A stretch of DNA of 22,099 nucleotides from assembly GCA_027382625.1 (NCBI GenBank), contig JAJKFJ010020964.1, forward strand, positions 1-22,099. Direction: 5' to 3'. The notes under the pieces were generated by a model that had not been told where the DNA came from, did no database searches, and saw nothing but the letters and a program-made list of their open reading frames with translations. Numbering within the stretch: the first letter of the stretch is position 1; every line of letters begins with the position of its first letter. Origin of the DNA: Tetmemena sp. SeJ-2015. Its lineage: Eukaryota; Ciliophora; Spirotrichea; Sporadotrichida; Oxytrichidae. Both the position numbers and the translations under genes were made by a program. Shown piece by piece: positions 20,091-22,099 of this stretch.

Positions 20091-20290
20091 CTTAAACCTC
20101 AATCAAAGAAAGTTATCTGATTGCTGTAGTCGGTAAATATATTTACAATTAATATTAAATTAATGGGACGCTTATTTAAAATAAATTGATAGCCAGAGTC
20201 TTAACAATTGTATTAATTTGTTTTTTAAACTGTGCGAGAAGTGGTACTTGGACCTCCTATTAGAAAAGGGAAAAGCCTCTTGAAACATTG
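17376..20290 (-). other. Gene 2 N-terminal propeller-like region
   Basis: Clean continuous coding runs from about 18040 to 17376 through several TAG codons. It includes NIFTINFDYSATKVQ, STGSLYFAG, FDGTNYVLYLGGRTD and CTDLAITYSYSSNDAN. Earlier pieces are at about 19.6-19.45 kb (MIDPNGKITWSKYY), 19.4-19.2 kb (FEKTFTIFVVSVSDGSLY, SIAIDSSDSIYVAAQ), 19.2-18.97 kb (SSALTYNLNYKTGGDVIKC) and 18.85-18.72 kb (YTDPVTSSDFVFNTITYTD). LIGGPSTTSRT lies near 20.25 kb and LIGGST near 19.65 kb. The GxxYxGG and DPNGxIxWSK patterns resemble beta-propeller blades at the N-terminus of ciliate surface proteins. One-base breaks occur, for example at the A6 run near 18044. Confidence 0.55.
18185..18700. other. AT-rich gap, nothing firmly recognised
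   Basis: It separates two N-terminal pieces of gene 2. An ATG at 18184 (minus) opens a hydrophobic, signal-peptide-like stretch (MIFCKLIFFNKYCLLIMIVQ) that leads toward the FLKDDYTSYF segment. Either a separate gene starts here or this is an internal segment. Confidence 0.35.
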
Positions 20291-20399
20291 CTGACCAATA
20301 AAATATATAAATAGAGGCTTAGGTAAGGATGAAGACAATCAGTATTTTTGTAAGAATATAGCCGAGTTTTTATTGAAAATTAATTAATTTTTTTAAATA

Positions 20400-21290
20400 A
20401 AATAAATATAATATCATTTGAAATTCTAAAAATAAATAATAGCTTTCAAATTATAATTTCAATAAAGCAATTCATATATTATGGGGGAAAGATCAGTTTT
20501 AAAAAAAATAAGCTAATTAAGTTTCTATATAAGAATATTGCAAAGAATATTATAAAGATCCTTGCAGAAATTCCTTGCAAATGTTTACGAACAATTTCAT
20601 TTAATTTTCGATTTACTTTCAAATAATCGTAAAATGATAATCAAGATCAATTGTTTTGACACTATCTTGTAAATATCCAATTAATTTTTATTAATTATAG
20701 CTAGTATTAACTAAATTCTTCATTATATTTGTGAAACTTATGCTTCTATATTTATTTAAAATAGCAGTATTAAATCTTAAAAAAAGTCAGTAATTTTATA
20801 CACTTTTTTAATAAATAAGTTATAAAATAGGGAAATGAAATCTATAAATTAATTAAGAATTTCTTATTATTTTATAAATAATATTTTAAATTAGTATTAA
20901 CTTTGTTATTTTTATGAATTATTTTTTATTAAAAATATATTTTTGACTATCTTTCATTATCATTATATTATAATTAAGAACATTATTCTAATCTTTTCTA
21001 TGTAATATCCATAAGGATAATCAATTACGACTGGATAATCTAATACGACCTTATAGGATAATAATTTATTTATATCTTTTCTTAATTTTCCCTTTCAAAT
21101 AAAATTATCTTTTCTATTTGCACATAATCATAAAATTAATAATTTTAAAAAATGATAAATTATTTATTTGACTAGTGTTTCAATAAAATAATGAGGTTAA
21201 AATATTTTTTAAAAAAAAAACCTCTTAAATAAATTGATTCATTTAACTGCTTAAAAAATGTATAGACACTTCTTTGAGTAATCTATTTAA
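20400..21290. other. AT-rich spacer upstream of gene 2
   Basis: Very AT-rich DNA with no supported coding frame. It probably contains the promoter side of gene 2 and the 3' flank of the gene at 21.3 kb. No recognisable motif was found. Confidence 0.4.
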
Positions 21291-21296
21291 AATTTC

Positions 21297-21725
21297 TCAG
21301 AACTGGGTGCTTGGATAATAGAAATTATTTTTACCTTGAATTTTGTCTGGGTATCCTTTGGTTAAACGAAGAATGTTAGAGTTAAATGAAACTTAATCGT
21401 TTTTATTCTTAATCAAAGATTTTTGTAAGAGTAACCTATTTAACTCTAAGTCCTTTAATACTAAATGATACTTCTCAAACGTCTAGTATCGCAAAACTCA
21501 TTTTTAAAAAAAGTTAGAATATAATTCATTTTTCTAATTTTTTATATAGTTTAGAATAATCCCTTCTTGTTCTAATGTTTTTAAAGCTTCAGATGTTTGA
21601 ATACTGCATTATCTTCTGTAGTCCCTTCAGGGGCCCTATTTATTAAATATTTTGAATTAATAATCATACTTAACTTATCATAGTTTAATTAATTTAGCTT
21701 GGATTGAAGACAGCTTGAGTCACCT
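21297..21725 (-). CDS. Unrecognised charged protein, C-terminal part
   Basis: With TAA/TAG as Gln, minus-strand coding-like sequence runs from about 21725 to the TGA at 21297-21299. The pieces are YDKLSMIINSKYLINRAPEG followed by TTEDNAVFK, then SEALKTLEQEGIILNYIKNQ, then KYHLVLKDLELNRLLLQKS and a C-terminus ending NNFYYPSTQF. Two frame changes occur, near 21590 and near the A7/T7 runs around 21500. The Leu/Glu/Lys pattern suggests alpha-helical coiled coil. I do not recognise the family, and the start is not seen. Confidence 0.45.
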
Positions 21726-21729
21726 CTTT

Positions 21730-22099
21730 TAAATCAATAATTAGAAAGAATAATTAAGTTATTCTAACTTCCAATAGAAAATAAATTATTTTTGCAGCTT
21801 TTAGGAAACAATTTAAAATCATTAATTTATAGAATCGATATAGCCTTGATAATTGAATAATTTAAGATTCAAATAATAAATAAATGAGAGTGATTATAGA
21901 GCAAAAAAATATATAATTATTACTCTTACAGTTTCTTTACTAAATTAAAAAAATTAATAAATTATAAAGTGTTTAAATTAAATGTTAAGTATAAATATTT
22001 TTTAAAATAATCTAAACATATATAAATAACTTCTCCATTTATTATAGCTTTTATAACTTAAAAAAGAATGATTTTCAATCCCATTAAATATTTTTCCTC
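21730..22099. other. AT-rich end of window, nothing recognised
   Basis: No supported gene, RNA or repeat structure. Confidence 0.4.

Noticed and set aside
1..22099. CRISPR arrays, rRNA genes or telomere repeats
   Set aside because: No regularly spaced repeats, rRNA-like stretches or G4T4/C4A4 tracts were found on either strand.

Overview
This window looks like germline (micronuclear) DNA of a ciliate, most likely a spirotrich/hypotrich. It is very AT-rich. Long conserved protein segments appear only when TAA and TAG are read as glutamine and TGA alone as stop. Those segments are interrupted by short AT-rich stretches flanked by short direct repeats. Removing one repeat copy plus the stretch joins the flanking protein in frame, which is how internal eliminated sequences (IESs) with pointers behave. 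No telomere-like G4T4/C4A4 tract was seen. All translations here were read by eye, so exact junctions are approximate unless a repeat pair is given.

Layout. Positions 69-1270 (+) hold a decayed Tc1/mariner/IS630-type transposase. About 1190-2590 is non-genic, homopolymer-rich DNA with a tRNA-like remnant and a pair of perfect palindromes. About 2599-9957 (+) is gene 1, a large membrane protein lacking its 5' part: repeated Cys-containing Ig/cadherin-like domains, a conserved multi-pass membrane region and a charged cytoplasmic tail, broken by AT-rich blocks. About 10559 to 20.1-20.4 kb (-) is gene 2, a paralogue in tail-to-tail orientation. It has a beta-propeller-like N-terminal region, many Ig/cadherin-like repeats, the same membrane region and an Asn/Gln/Lys-rich tail. 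About 21297-21725 (-) is the 3' part of an unrecognised, probably coiled-coil, gene. The rest is AT-rich DNA in which I see nothing.

The most striking feature is in gene 2 between 11497 and 12445. Eight direct-repeat-bounded inserts of 18, 19, 31, 35, 48, 53, 69 and 90 bp sit inside under 1 kb of conserved membrane-region coding sequence. Removing seven of them gives junctions that read in frame, and several align without gaps to gene 1; the 69-bp one needs one extra base. Gene 1 carries a 10-bp insert in the same module at a different position. So two neighbouring paralogues appear to have independent, extremely short IESs. Some frame breaks remain, several in homopolymers, and may be sequencing error, decay or further tiny IESs.
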